The notes: generated from the letters alone by a model not told the origin. DNA of 64,000 nucleotides from Spirochaeta sp. UBA5339 (GCA_002408085.1 DHQL01000010.1:1-64000); one strand, 5' to 3'. Positions 1 through 7,493 are shown, counted from the stretch's first letter. Numbers and translations: made by a program.

Positions 1-240
1 ATAGCGGATGTATTCATCCTCAACCTGTCGGGCTAGAGTCAGTCCCTTTATTGTGTGTGTTTGCCTTGCGGCAAGCCCCACACGCTCTAAAGAAAACTAA
101 CGTTCGTACTACCAGTACGCTATGCTCCTGAAAGCTTAAAGCTTTTAGTCGCAAAGCTGACTTGACTTTCGTCAAATACTTCAATTTCCCTTCTCTATAA
201 TTCTGTTAAAGAACCGTTCAGCGACCGTTGCGCCGAACGC
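1..240 (-). other. Structured 5' leader of a ribosomal RNA operon (mature 16S lies beyond the left edge)
   Basis: Read leftward, this stretch follows two strong promoters and a boxA and contains several compact hairpins but no credible protein. The hairpins are an 8-bp stem at 216-238 (GTTCGGCG paired with CGCTGAAC), TTGAC-GAAA-GTCAA at 162-175, CGTACT-ACC-AGTACG at 105-119, and a stem with a GNRA loop around 61-74 inside a GTGTG/CACAC closure. This is how rRNA leaders look: antitermination signals and processing stems ahead of 16S rRNA. The conserved 16S 5' end is not in the window, so the assignment rests on promoter, boxA and structure. An operon of tRNA or other stable RNA is the main alternative. 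Confidence 0.72.
204..215 (-). promoter_or_regulatory. boxA-like antitermination site
   Basis: On the minus strand the sequence is GGTTCTTTAACA, matching the E. coli rrn boxA (TGCTCTTTAACA) at 10 of 12 positions, including the whole CTTTAACA core. It lies about 30 nt downstream of promoter P2 and just after an 8-bp leader hairpin. In rRNA operons boxA RNA recruits NusB/NusE and prevents Rho termination. This is the strongest single argument that the transcript is ribosomal RNA. Confidence 0.75.
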
Positions 241-246
241 TCAGCA

Positions 247-275
247 AATATAGTTTAAAGTTGATTTAGTGTCAA
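247..275 (-). promoter_or_regulatory. rRNA promoter P2 (TTGACA-N17-TATATT)
   Basis: Minus-strand -35 TTGACA (270-275) and -10 TATATT (247-252) are separated by exactly 17 bp. An A/T-rich block at 276-297, reading GGAAAAAACTTTTAAAACAC upstream of the -35, looks like an UP element. A near copy of this block stands in front of promoter P1, so the promoter unit appears duplicated. Confidence 0.85.
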
Positions 276-414
276 CCGTGTTTTAAAAGTTTTTTCCGTT
301 ATCCGACTCCCCGGATTCCAGCATCTTATTTCTCAGATAATTTCTTTCAAAACCGCTATTTGCTTTGCTCATCCGCTGCTCGGTTTGCGCCGTGCTGCTC
401 AGAGCGTGATGGTG

Positions 415-443
415 ATAATATTGAAAAACCCGAATCATGTAAA
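415..443 (-). promoter_or_regulatory. rRNA promoter P1 (TTTACA-N17-TATTAT)
   Basis: Minus-strand -35 TTTACA (438-443) and -10 TATTAT (415-420) have a 17-bp spacer. Directly upstream, 444-464 reads GAAAAACTTTTTTAAAACGGG on the minus strand, almost the same as the block before P2 about 170 bp further on. Two tandem promoters of this kind are typical of rrn operons. The 1-568 stretch otherwise holds only the leader and a terminator for the gene to its right. Confidence 0.75.
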
Positions 444-479
444 CCCGTTTTAAAAAAGTTTTTCATTTTTTTCTCAGAC

Positions 480-507
480 AAAAAAACAGACCGGGATCGG
501 TCTGTTT
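480..507 (-). terminator. Rho-independent terminator downstream of the 569-946 gene
   Basis: A perfect 9-bp stem, AAACAGACC (499-507) and GGTCTGTTT (484-492) on the minus strand with a 6-nt loop, is followed by a run of seven T. It isolates the small membrane-protein gene from the rRNA promoters that start about 40 bp further left. Confidence 0.85.
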
Positions 508-568
508 ATGCCCGGATATATTATCGTAAATATACCCGAAGGGCTTAAGGAAAAGTTGTCAGTTTCTG

Positions 569-946
569 TCAGCTCTCGCTTCTGACGGTAATTTTACAGT
601 TCAGGGCACCGTTCTCATCTCGGGAGAACTCCATATCACCTTCCATCTTCTTTTTATAATGGATAAAGACCCAGTTGCTTACGGCCTCCCTGACATCCCT
701 TTCATTCAATTCCAGATCGGAAAGCTGGGTGGCTTCGATCCCGCCCTGCCGGGTCATGGATCTGAACAGAAAGAAGAGAGGTGCAAGAAGCAGAGCTCCA
801 ATGGCTGCGCTGAGTATTATGAATAAAAACCCTATATCAGTATTTCTGAAAATGATGAAATCTGTCAGATAGGCGGCGGCCCCGATCAAAATAAAACTGA
901 TTCCCGTAAAAAGGAGTGTTCCCTTCAGTTTATCTACCAATTTCAT
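569..946 (-). CDS. Small two-helix membrane protein, function unknown
   Basis: A 125-residue protein with two hydrophobic segments at about residues 10-32 and 38-62, then a hydrophilic tail of about 60 residues rich in charged amino acids. The tail would lie on the same side as the short N-terminus (MKLVDKLKG), probably the cytoplasm by the positive-inside rule. AGGAGAC lies 9 nt before the ATG, which supports the start. It is monocistronic, with its own terminator 60 bp downstream. I do not recognise the family. Confidence 0.7.
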   Translation of the reverse strand: MKLVDKLKGTLLFTGISFILIGAAAYLTDFIIFRNTDIGFLFIILSAAIGALLLAPLFFLFRSMTRQGGIEATQLSDLELNERDVREAVSNWVFIHYKKKMEGDMEFSRDENGALNCKITVRSES

Positions 947-1033
947 ACTTGTTGTCTCCTATTACATGAAAAGAGTATAGAACAGATCTGCCCGGTGGGA
1001 CAGCTCCAAAGCAATGATTATCATATAAAGGGA

Positions 1034-1062
1034 TTGTGATATGGAAACTGAATCCCTATAGA
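1034..1062 (+). promoter_or_regulatory. Candidate promoter of the argF-alr operon
   Basis: TTGTGA (1034-1039) and TATAGA (1057-1062) are separated by 17 bp, about 115 nt before the start codon. An inverted repeat AGGGATT (1029-1035) / AATCCCT (1051-1057) overlaps both elements and could be an operator. The long leader that follows holds two further dyads. Confidence 0.5.
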
Positions 1063-1099
1063 TGAAATCCGTTTAGTAATGATAGACTGCGGAAACACA

Positions 1100-1162
1100 G
1101 TAATGAGACCTGTCATTACCACCTTTACAGCACATCAACCGCGGGCAGAAGCTGCCGCGGTA
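1100..1162 (+). promoter_or_regulatory. Two inverted repeats in the argF leader
   Basis: GTAATGA-N6-TCATTAC at 1100-1119 is a perfect 7+7 dyad, and a half-copy (AGTAATGA) occurs about 25 bp upstream. A second, GC-rich hairpin around 1140-1162 pairs CCGCGG with CCGCGG plus CAG/CTG across a three-base loop and one bulge, and ends just before the ribosome binding site AAGGAG. The first looks like a protein-binding operator. The second could affect translation of argF. Neither matches the ARG box well enough to name ArgR. Confidence 0.4.
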
Positions 1163-1176
1163 TAAGGAGTAACATT

Positions 1177-2166
1177 ATGCCAGTCAACTTAAAAGGACGC
1201 CACCTGCTGACTCTCAAGGATTTCACTCCCCAGGAGATTCGCTATCTGCTGGATCTTTCCAGAGATCTTAAGAACAAAAAGAGAGCCGGAATCCGCGGTA
1301 CTCTGCTGGAAAGAAAGAACATTGTATTGATCTTCGAAAAAGCTTCCACACGTACTAGATGCGCCTTTGAAGTGGCAGCCTTCGATGAGGGAGCCAGTGT
1401 TACCTTTCTCACTAACAGTCAGATGGGCAAGAAAGAGTCCATTGAAGATACAGCCAATGTACTGGGACGGTTCTATGACGGAATAGAGTTCAGAGGGTTC
1501 AAACAGGAGACCGTTGAGGCTCTGGCCGAACATGCGGGAGTTCCCGTATGGAACGGACTGACCGACCTCTACCATCCCACACAGATTCTGGCTGACTTCC
1601 TGACTCTGGAAGAACACTGCGACAAGCCTCTTAACAAGATGAAGTTTGTCTATGCCGGAGACGCCCGCAACAATATGGGTAACTCCCTGATGATCGGTGC
1701 CGCCAAAATGGGTATGCACTTTGTTGCCCTGGCACCCAAGTCGCTCTTCCCCTCTGAGGAGCTGGTTGCCGAGATGAGAGAGGTTGCCGCTCAGACAGGC
1801 GGAAAGATTGAACTGATCGAGGACATTGACGAAGCGGTCAAGGGAGCCGATGCCATCTATACCGACGTTTGGGTATCCATGGGAGAAGAGGATCAGTTTG
1901 AAGAGAGAATAAAGCTCCTGAAACCCTACCAGGTAAACAAAGAGATGATGGGCAAGACCGGAAATCCTGACTGTCTCTTCCTCCACTGTCTCCCCGCCTT
2001 CCATGATCTGGAAACATCCATAGGTATGGAGGTCAAGGAGAAGTTCGGACTGGACGCCATGGAGGTTACCGACGAGGTTTTCCGCAGCCGCAACTCTGTT
2101 GTATTTGACGAAGCCGAAAACAGGATGCACACAATCAAAGCGGTTATGTGCGCCACTATAGGATAA
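1177..2166 (+). CDS. argF: Ornithine carbamoyltransferase
   Basis: A 329-residue cytoplasmic enzyme that joins ornithine and carbamoyl phosphate to form citrulline, or runs the reverse phosphorolysis in the arginine deiminase pathway. Family signatures are intact: the carbamoyl-phosphate loop S57-T-R-T-R61, HPTQILADF in the middle, and the ornithine-side H270-C-L-P. Length is normal for the family. The start has a good AAGGAG site 7 nt upstream. The SQMGKKESIEDTANVLGR stretch resembles catabolic ArcB enzymes as much as biosynthetic ArgF; with no arcA or arcC nearby the direction cannot be decided. Its stop is 3 nt from the alr start, so the two are co-transcribed and probably translationally coupled. 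Confidence 0.9.
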   Translation: MPVNLKGRHLLTLKDFTPQEIRYLLDLSRDLKNKKRAGIRGTLLERKNIVLIFEKASTRTRCAFEVAAFDEGASVTFLTNSQMGKKESIEDTANVLGRFYDGIEFRGFKQETVEALAEHAGVPVWNGLTDLYHPTQILADFLTLEEHCDKPLNKMKFVYAGDARNNMGNSLMIGAAKMGMHFVALAPKSLFPSEELVAEMREVAAQTGGKIELIEDIDEAVKGADAIYTDVWVSMGEEDQFEERIKLLKPYQVNKEMMGKTGNPDCLFLHCLPAFHDLETSIGMEVKEKFGLDAMEVTDEVFRSRNSVVFDEAENRMHTIKAVMCATIG

Positions 2167-2169
2167 GCC

Positions 2170-3312
2170 ATGTACGACTACAGCCGGTCAAAGCGCTCAA
2201 CACGGGCCCTGATTCACCTTGATAATCTCAAATGGAACCTGGAGAGAGTCCGGGAGATCATAGGACCCGACAGAAAGCTCTGTCTGGCTGTAAAGGCGGA
2301 CGGCTACGGCCACGGCGCCGTGGCCGTCTCGCTGACAGCACTGAAAAACGGCGTTACCCATCTTGCCGTTTCCAATGTGGATGAGGGAGAGGAGCTCCGG
2401 CAGGCTGGAATTACCGCTCCCGTTCTACTTCTGGGATACCCCTGTGAGGATGAGTACTCCAGGATTATAGAAAACAGGCTCCAGCCCTTTGTGGGTGATG
2501 AGGAGTATCTCCAGCGTCTGAACCTTATGGCCGGTGAAATGGGAGCAGAGCCTCTGACCATCCATATCAAGGTGGACACGGGAATGGGCCGCATCGGCTG
2601 TCCTCCCGAAGATGCCCCCTATCTGGCCCGTCTGGCGGATACATCCAGAAATCTTATAATCGGCGGAGTCAGCACCCACTTTCCTGTTTCCGACAGCCCC
2701 GATCCCGGGGACATCGCCTTTACCGAAGAGCAGATCACCACAATAACGGGGATTAAAAAGGAGATCCTTTCGATGAATATCGATCCGGGACTCCTTCACT
2801 CCGCCAACTCCGGCGGGATCTTCCAGCACAGGAACAGCCATCTCGATATGGTCCGTCTTGGAATCAGCGCCTACGGCTATCTTCCCGATGATCGTATGGA
2901 AAAGACCGAAGATCTGAGGCCTGTAATGGAGCTGAAATCAAAGATCTCCTTTATTAAGAGTGTGGAAGCCGGTCAGAGCGTCTCCTACGGAAGAACCTGG
3001 AAGGCCGACGGGCCCGCAAGAATCGCCACCATCCCCATTGGGTACGGTGACGGCTATCTGAGGGTTCTGTCGGGACAGTCCGAGTTCCTGATAAACGGGA
3101 AGCGATACCCCATCGCGGGACGGGTCTGCATGGATCAGCTGATGATCAACCTGGGTAACGACAGAGATATTCAGGTAGGCGATGAGGTTACCGTTTTCGG
3201 TCCCGATACTGCTGGACCCGACGCCGCCGAACTGGGTGCCAAAGCCGGTACAATCCCCTATGAGATTACCTGCGCCGTAAATAAAAGGGTTCCCCGGATC
3301 TATCTGGCCTGA
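2170..3312 (+). CDS. alr: Alanine racemase
   Basis: A 380-residue PLP enzyme of fold type III that interconverts L- and D-alanine for peptidoglycan. The PLP lysine is K42 in AVKADGYGHGA, and the second catalytic base is Y273 in VSYGRTW, contributed by the C-terminal beta domain. CMDQLMINL near residue 320 is also typical. The gene begins 3 nt after argF and has only a weak ribosome binding site (AGGATAA) inside the argF end, which suggests coupled translation. Pairing of a citrulline-forming enzyme with alanine racemase is not a textbook pathway link. A GC-rich hairpin at 3333-3354 without a T-run follows the gene. Confidence 0.93.
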   Translation: MYDYSRSKRSTRALIHLDNLKWNLERVREIIGPDRKLCLAVKADGYGHGAVAVSLTALKNGVTHLAVSNVDEGEELRQAGITAPVLLLGYPCEDEYSRIIENRLQPFVGDEEYLQRLNLMAGEMGAEPLTIHIKVDTGMGRIGCPPEDAPYLARLADTSRNLIIGGVSTHFPVSDSPDPGDIAFTEEQITTITGIKKEILSMNIDPGLLHSANSGGIFQHRNSHLDMVRLGISAYGYLPDDRMEKTEDLRPVMELKSKISFIKSVEAGQSVSYGRTWKADGPARIATIPIGYGDGYLRVLSGQSEFLINGKRYPIAGRVCMDQLMINLGNDRDIQVGDEVTVFGPDTAGPDAAELGAKAGTIPYEITCAVNKRVPRIYLA

Positions 3313-3376
3313 CGGCCTTGCTCACTGCCCGAGGGGCCGCCCCGGCCAGGCCCCATGGTCCGGTTTCAGATCGGCC

Positions 3377-4387
3377 TTAAAGAAAGGTCCGGTAGTCGGC
3401 AAGCATCTTCTTTAAAAGCCCGGGAGTATCAAGCTTATAGGGACAGCGGGTGGTACAGGCCTTGCATTCAATACAGTCCTCTATCCTGTTCATCTCCTTC
3501 TGCCACTCTTCGGAGAGGAAGTTCTCCGAAGGAGCCCTCCTTAATAGAAAGCTCATCCGCGCTGCCGTGGGAATCTCAATATCGGCGGGACAGGGAAGAC
3601 AGTAGCCGCATCCCCGGCAGAAATCACCGGACAGGGCCTCTCTCTCCTTCTCAATCTCCGCCATAAGAGCATCATTCAGAACGGGAGGGTTCTCCTCCAG
3701 AGCCAGAAACTCCTCCAGCTCACTCACCCTCTGTACACCCCAGATGGGAACAACATTCTCAAAACGCCGGAGTCCCGCAAAGGCAAGACGGGAGTCAGTC
3801 AGAAGTCCTCCGCACATAGCCTTCATGGCGATCAGCCCCACATTGTTCTGCCGGCAGAGATCAATAAGTTCATAGTCGGCGTCCGAGGAGATCGCACTCA
3901 GGGGGAACTGCACCGTGTCATAAAGACCGGAGCGGGCCGCCTCCAGGGCATTGGAGAGGGAGTGACAGGTTATGCCGATGGCACGGGTCTTCCCCTCCTC
4001 CCGGGCCTGAAGAAGGCCTGCATAGAGAGAGTCGGGATCATCGGCATCGGGGAGAGTTTCGGGATTATGGAGCTGCAGCAGATCCACATAGTCGGTTTTC
4101 ATATTGCCCAGGCTGGTTTCAAGACACTCCATCACTCCGGACCGGTCTTTGGCACCGCTTGCCTTGGTGGCAAGAATAATATCCCTGCGGACAGAGGCCA
4201 GGGCGTAGCCGATCTTCTCTTCGCTGTCCGTATAGAACCGGGCGGTGTCAAAGAAGTTGATTCCTCCCTCATAGGCTCGGAGAAGGATCTCCTTTGCGGT
4301 ATCAAAGTTCACCCGCTGAATCGGCAGGGCGCCGAAGGCGGTTCTGCTCACCTCAAAACCGGTGCGGCCGAGTACTGTTTTTTCCAT
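3377..4387 (-). CDS. Aldo/keto reductase with C-terminal [4Fe-4S] ferredoxin domain
   Basis: A 336-residue protein with an N-terminal aldo/keto reductase barrel (starting MEKTVLGRTGFEVSR, with NFFDTARFY and the LLQLHNPE strand) followed by a bacterial ferredoxin-like tail. The tail has two cysteine clusters, CRGCGYCLPCP and CIECKACTTRCP. Such AKR-ferredoxin fusions are common in anaerobes, with substrates mostly undefined. The longer open frame reaches 4450, but ATG at 4385-4387 is preceded by GAAGGAGAT at ideal spacing, so I use that start. It is probably the last gene of a leftward run, 79 bp after the LysO genes, and converges with alr. Confidence 0.88.
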   Translation of the reverse strand: MEKTVLGRTGFEVSRTAFGALPIQRVNFDTAKEILLRAYEGGINFFDTARFYTDSEEKIGYALASVRRDIILATKASGAKDRSGVMECLETSLGNMKTDYVDLLQLHNPETLPDADDPDSLYAGLLQAREEGKTRAIGITCHSLSNALEAARSGLYDTVQFPLSAISSDADYELIDLCRQNNVGLIAMKAMCGGLLTDSRLAFAGLRRFENVVPIWGVQRVSELEEFLALEENPPVLNDALMAEIEKEREALSGDFCRGCGYCLPCPADIEIPTAARMSFLLRRAPSENFLSEEWQKEMNRIEDCIECKACTTRCPYKLDTPGLLKKMLADYRTFL

Positions 4388-4466
4388 AACTATCTCCTTC
4401 GGGCCGGGTCCCGGATATCCCCCGGATGTTATAAAGGAACCGGCGGACATAGTGCCGGCGGATTGT

Positions 4467-5069
4467 CTAGAAGCTCAGTATAAAGGGAACGAGGAAGGGA
4501 ACCAGCACCGTCAGTACTATCCCGTTGAACAGGGCGATCACCGCATACTGCTTTCCCGAATACATGGAGATTATGGGAAGAGTGGTATCCATGGATGTGG
4601 CCCCTCCCGAAGCGATGGGTCCCAGGGGGCCCGCCCAGCGGACAAAGAGGGGCGTCATCAGCAGGGTGATAATCTCCCGCATCACATTGGCCAGAAGAGC
4701 GATAGTTCCGGGCAGTTCTCCCCGGAGCTCGGTGATAAAAAGACTGGAGAGGGAGTAGTAGCCGAAGCCTCCGCTTATGGCCAGAATCTCCTGCAGGTCC
4801 AGTCCTTCCATAAAGGATGCTATCAGAGCCGCTCCCCCCAGAGAACCGGCCACAACAGCCAGAGGCATCAGCAGTATCTTCAGATTGGATTCTTTTAAAA
4901 CCTTGAGGGACTCCGAGTCCGCACCGATGCCGAAGCCTACAAGGCCCATCAGAACAAAGAGAACAATGGAACCGGCCGAATCAATGGACTCCGGCAGCCA
5001 GCCGTCTCCAACAATTCCGAGACATACACCGGCTGTAAAAAAGGCCAGAATAATCAGAGAGTTTTTCAT
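4467..5069 (-). CDS. lysO: LysO-type (DUF340) exporter, C-terminal part
   Basis: A 200-residue membrane protein with about six hydrophobic segments that matches the C-terminal two thirds of E. coli LysO/YbjE, the lysine exporter. Shared landmarks are SGGFGYYSLSSLFITE, the REIITLLMTPLFVR segment and GATSMDTTLPI. E. coli LysO is one chain of about 300 residues; here the N-terminal part is a separate upstream gene whose stop overlaps this start by 4 nt (ATGA). The sum, 316 residues, matches the single-chain length, so this looks like a natural two-gene form and not a decaying gene. Lysine as substrate is inferred from family membership. Confidence 0.85.
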   Translation of the reverse strand: MKNSLIILAFFTAGVCLGIVGDGWLPESIDSAGSIVLFVLMGLVGFGIGADSESLKVLKESNLKILLMPLAVVAGSLGGAALIASFMEGLDLQEILAISGGFGYYSLSSLFITELRGELPGTIALLANVMREIITLLMTPLFVRWAGPLGPIASGGATSMDTTLPIISMYSGKQYAVIALFNGIVLTVLVPFLVPFILSF

Positions 5070-5416
5070 GCCTCGTCCCCCTGAAGCCCCTGGTCCGAGG
5101 ATGCCCCCGGACTGCGGTCTGCAGTCGATCCGGACTCATCAATATGGTCATGACGGAAAAAGAAGTGATACACCAGGGCCGCCAGGACCAGAGAGCCCGC
5201 TACAGAGGCTGCGGTAATAATCAGGGCCTTCAGGCCTATAAGATGGAAGTTTCTGACAATGGTCTCATTCCGCCCTACGGTGATTCCCAGCAGGAAGAGG
5301 AGGATGTAGATTACATAACTGACGGTTCTGTCCAGACCTCTGAAAAGATTTCTGTAATTACGAAGCAGATAACCGGCGGCCATTCCGGCAGTCATAATGA
5401 TGATTACTGTGAGCAA
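5066..5416 (-). CDS. LysO-type (DUF340) exporter, N-terminal part
   Basis: A 116-residue membrane protein with three hydrophobic segments, including YVIYILLFLLGITVGRNETIV, which corresponds to the first part of LysO. It ends in a hydrophilic acidic stretch of about 28 residues. The start is a TTG at 5414-5416 with AAGGAT 8 nt upstream; an ATG seven codons later is an alternative but lacks a site. The 4-nt ATGA overlap with the next gene couples synthesis of the two halves, which presumably form one transporter in the inner membrane. Confidence 0.75.
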   Translation of the reverse strand: MLTVIIIMTAGMAAGYLLRNYRNLFRGLDRTVSYVIYILLFLLGITVGRNETIVRNFHLIGLKALIITAASVAGSLVLAALVYHFFFRHDHIDESGSTADRSPGASSDQGLQGDEA

Positions 5417-5452
5417 GGTTGATATCCTTCTTTACTTTCTTTCTAAGGGAAG

Positions 5453-6748
5453 TCAGCGGTCCAGACCGGGAGGCATACGGCTTTCCAGTTCGATCATCTC
5501 GCGGGTAAGATCCCGGATTTTCTCCCGAAGCATAAAGACGCAGTCCGTTTCGGTTGTCTTCCCCCGGACAATATCTTCGGCAAGGGCCTTGCAGGTGGGA
5601 GCACCGCAGGCGCCGCAGTCCAGTCCCGGCAGAGAAGCCTGAATCCTCTCCATCTCCTCCATCATCTGCATCGCCTTTCTGTAGTCGGGATCCAGACGGT
5701 GGGTGGTGCGGCTTTCAAGCTCTTCTGTCCAGAAAAGACAGATCCCCTCAGGAAGTTCTACAGGCTTCTCTTCAGCGGCCTGCTGCAGAACTCTCTCCCT
5801 GCTGCTGATAATATTTCTTGCAATATAGGGATTCTCCACAGATAGGGGTCCGCCGACACAGCCGCCTGGACAGCTCATCATCTCAACAAAGTCCACGTTT
5901 CTGATATGTCCGTTCTCGAGATTTTCCAGTACATCGATAACATGGTCAATACCATCAACAGAGATATGGTTTTCCGAGTATACTGCCGAGCCTTCACCAT
6001 CGGTTCTTGCCCAGCTGACTCCAATGGAGTTGGCAATACTCAGGCTCTCTTCTGTCTCAACATGTCCGACAGCCTGACTGAGCTCCTTGTATATATCCTT
6101 GATTCCCAGAACAGCATCTACCGATGAGGACTCAATTCCCCGGGGAGTCTTGATATCGGTTACCTTGGCGGCACAGGGAGAGATAAAAAAGACTCCCACC
6201 CTTGCCGAACTGTTTTTGTACTTCTCCCTGACAATCCTGGCGCTCAACTCCATGGGAGAGATCATCGGAACAACCTGATCAAGAAGGGAGGGAAAGCGGC
6301 TCTCTATCAGGCGGACGACAACAGGACAGGATGATGATATCTGAGGCTTCTTCTCCTTCTGGATTTTCAACCAGTTCCTGGTCTCTCTGCTCAGGATCTC
6401 AGCGGCCGCAGCCACCTCATACACATCGTCAAAGCCAATGCCCTTAAGAGCCGTCAGTATCCTGTTGCAGGAGATTCCCGAAGAGAACTGCCCGTAGAGG
6501 GTGGGAGCGGGAATGGCAATATTTATATCAAATTTTTCCAGCAGGGAGAGGGGATCGGAGATGGCCTTCTTGGCTCCCGAGGGACAGGTACGGATACACT
6601 CTCCGCAGTCGATGCAGCGCTCGGCAGTTATCCAGGCCCTGCCCTTCTGAACACGGATTGCTTCGGTGGGACAGCCCTTTATGCAGACAGTACAGCCCTT
6701 GCAGAGGGACTCATCCAGGGTTACCGAGTGAAAGTAGTTCTGCTCCAA
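5453..6748 (-). CDS. [FeFe]-hydrogenase-like iron-sulfur protein (putative redox/H2 sensor)
   Basis: A 431-residue protein. Residues 10-60 form a two-cluster ferredoxin (C16-C19-C22-C26 and C45-C48-C51-C55). Residues about 75-320 are the [FeFe] hydrogenase large-subunit fold. Residues 378-403 are a Fes-type cluster (C378, C381, C386, C403). The H-cluster ligands are all present: C141 in SSSCP, C192 in PCAAK, C293 and C297 in MMSCPGGCVGG. However the Cys just before C141, which relays protons in catalytic enzymes (TSCCP), is Ser140. This suggests little turnover and a sensory or electron-transfer role. The partner gene upstream is an anti-sigma-type ATPase, 4 nt away, which also points to signalling. 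No hydEFG maturases are in the window. Confidence 0.85.
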   Translation of the reverse strand: MEQNYFHSVTLDESLCKGCTVCIKGCPTEAIRVQKGRAWITAERCIDCGECIRTCPSGAKKAISDPLSLLEKFDINIAIPAPTLYGQFSSGISCNRILTALKGIGFDDVYEVAAAAEILSRETRNWLKIQKEKKPQISSSCPVVVRLIESRFPSLLDQVVPMISPMELSARIVREKYKNSSARVGVFFISPCAAKVTDIKTPRGIESSSVDAVLGIKDIYKELSQAVGHVETEESLSIANSIGVSWARTDGEGSAVYSENHISVDGIDHVIDVLENLENGHIRNVDFVEMMSCPGGCVGGPLSVENPYIARNIISSRERVLQQAAEEKPVELPEGICLFWTEELESRTTHRLDPDYRKAMQMMEEMERIQASLPGLDCGACGAPTCKALAEDIVRGKTTETDCVFMLREKIRDLTREMIELESRMPPGLDR

Positions 6749-6752
6749 TATC

Positions 6753-7196
6753 TCAGTCCTCCATATTCAGCACGATAGTTACGGTAGTGCCCTCTCCCAC
6801 AACGGTGTCTATATGAAGGCCATCGGAGTTCCGCTGAATATTCATAAGCCCCATACCGGCACCGAAGCCAAGTTCCCGGGCTTCCTCGGACGCGGTACTC
6901 CACCCCTCCTGCATGGCCAGTTCCAGATCCGGAATACCGGGTCCTGTGTCCTTTAAAATAATTCTGATATGCCGGGGGTCGAGGGTGACCTTAATAATAC
7001 CGCCGTCCGCATGGATAACCATATTGATCTCGGCTTCATACATGGATATGGCGGTCTTCTTGATTACCGTGGCGGGGATGCCGAGCTGTTTGAGCTTTTT
7101 TTTGATGTCACTGGAGGCACGGCCTGCCAGGGAGTAATCATCGCCAGAGACCGTGTATTCGAAATTCATGGTAAAAGGATACACCAGCTTTCTCAA
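6753..7196 (-). CDS. Anti-sigma-factor-type histidine-kinase-like ATPase
   Basis: A 147-residue soluble protein with a GHKL ATPase fold: N box EAEINMVIHA, G1 box DTGPGIPD and G2 box GAGMGLMNI. It resembles SpoIIAB/RsbW-like proteins that often sit next to hydrogenase-like iron-sulfur genes in anaerobes. It lacks a phospho-acceptor domain, so it should act on a protein partner. The start is uncertain: the ATG at 7196 has no ribosome binding site and lies only 8 nt after a TATAAT (7205-7210), so either the mRNA is nearly leaderless or translation starts at the ATG at 7167-7169. It is the first gene of the leftward unit. Confidence 0.8.
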   Translation of the reverse strand: MRKLVYPFTMNFEYTVSGDDYSLAGRASSDIKKKLKQLGIPATVIKKTAISMYEAEINMVIHADGGIIKVTLDPRHIRIILKDTGPGIPDLELAMQEGWSTASEEARELGFGAGMGLMNIQRNSDGLHIDTVVGEGTTVTIVLNMED

Positions 7197-7204
7197 TGAA
7201 TCAA

Positions 7205-7234
7205 ATTATATCGATTTAATTATTTCCATTTACA
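7205..7234 (-). promoter_or_regulatory. Candidate promoter of the ATPase/hydrogenase-like unit
   Basis: A consensus TATAAT (7205-7210, minus strand) with a poor -35 (TGTAAA, 7229-7234) at 18 bp. The predicted start of transcription falls at or within a few bases of the first ATG of the ATPase gene, giving a very short or absent leader. Confidence 0.45.
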
Positions 7235-7370
7235 GCCATCAGGAAGGAATACTCAGGCCGAAAAAAGATGCGGTCTCTTTCGGAATACTACCGAACCTAT
7301 CGTTCTTCCCGGGTTTCTTATAAAAACACCTTTTCCGAAGGTAAAATGCAAGTGATTTGAAAGTGTTTGG

Positions 7371-7401
7371 TTGACTAATCGAAAAAATAATATACTATAG
7401 T
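7371..7401 (+). promoter_or_regulatory. Candidate promoter of the deoR-lplA pair
   Basis: TTGACT at 7371-7376 is followed by an AT-rich block with overlapping -10 candidates; TATAGT at 7396-7401 gives a 19-bp spacer. Upstream, TTCGG-N7-CCGAA at 7279-7295 is a small inverted repeat in the otherwise featureless space between the divergent units. Confidence 0.45.
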
Positions 7402-7493
7402 AGCTAATGGCGGATCAATGCGGTTGGCGCTGTTAGTATCAAGTTTCGGTTATACCTTAGGGAATGCTGAACATTAATTATACAGAGGTTCCC

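Noticed and set aside
360..548. A 62-codon open frame on the plus strand
   Set aside because: It has no ribosome binding site, runs through rRNA promoter P1 and a terminator in the opposite direction, and has a low-complexity Lys/Phe composition.
1100..1119. ArgR operator (ARG box) in the argF leader
   Set aside because: The dyad GTAATGA-N6-TCATTAC lacks the TGAAT/ATTCA half-sites and spacing of ARG boxes, so the regulator is left unnamed.
1189..2130. A 313-codon open frame antisense to argF
   Set aside because: argF is an unmistakable conserved enzyme on the other strand; the antisense frame shows no recognisable domain and is a codon-bias shadow.
3333..3354. Intrinsic terminator after alr
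   Set aside because: GGGGCC/GGCCCC can form a stem, but no T-run follows on either strand, so termination is not supported.
5453..6748. Annotation as a catalytic [FeFe] hydrogenase
   Set aside because: The proton-relay cysteine is replaced by Ser140 and no partner subunits or maturases are nearby, so only a hydrogenase-like, probably sensory, protein is supported.
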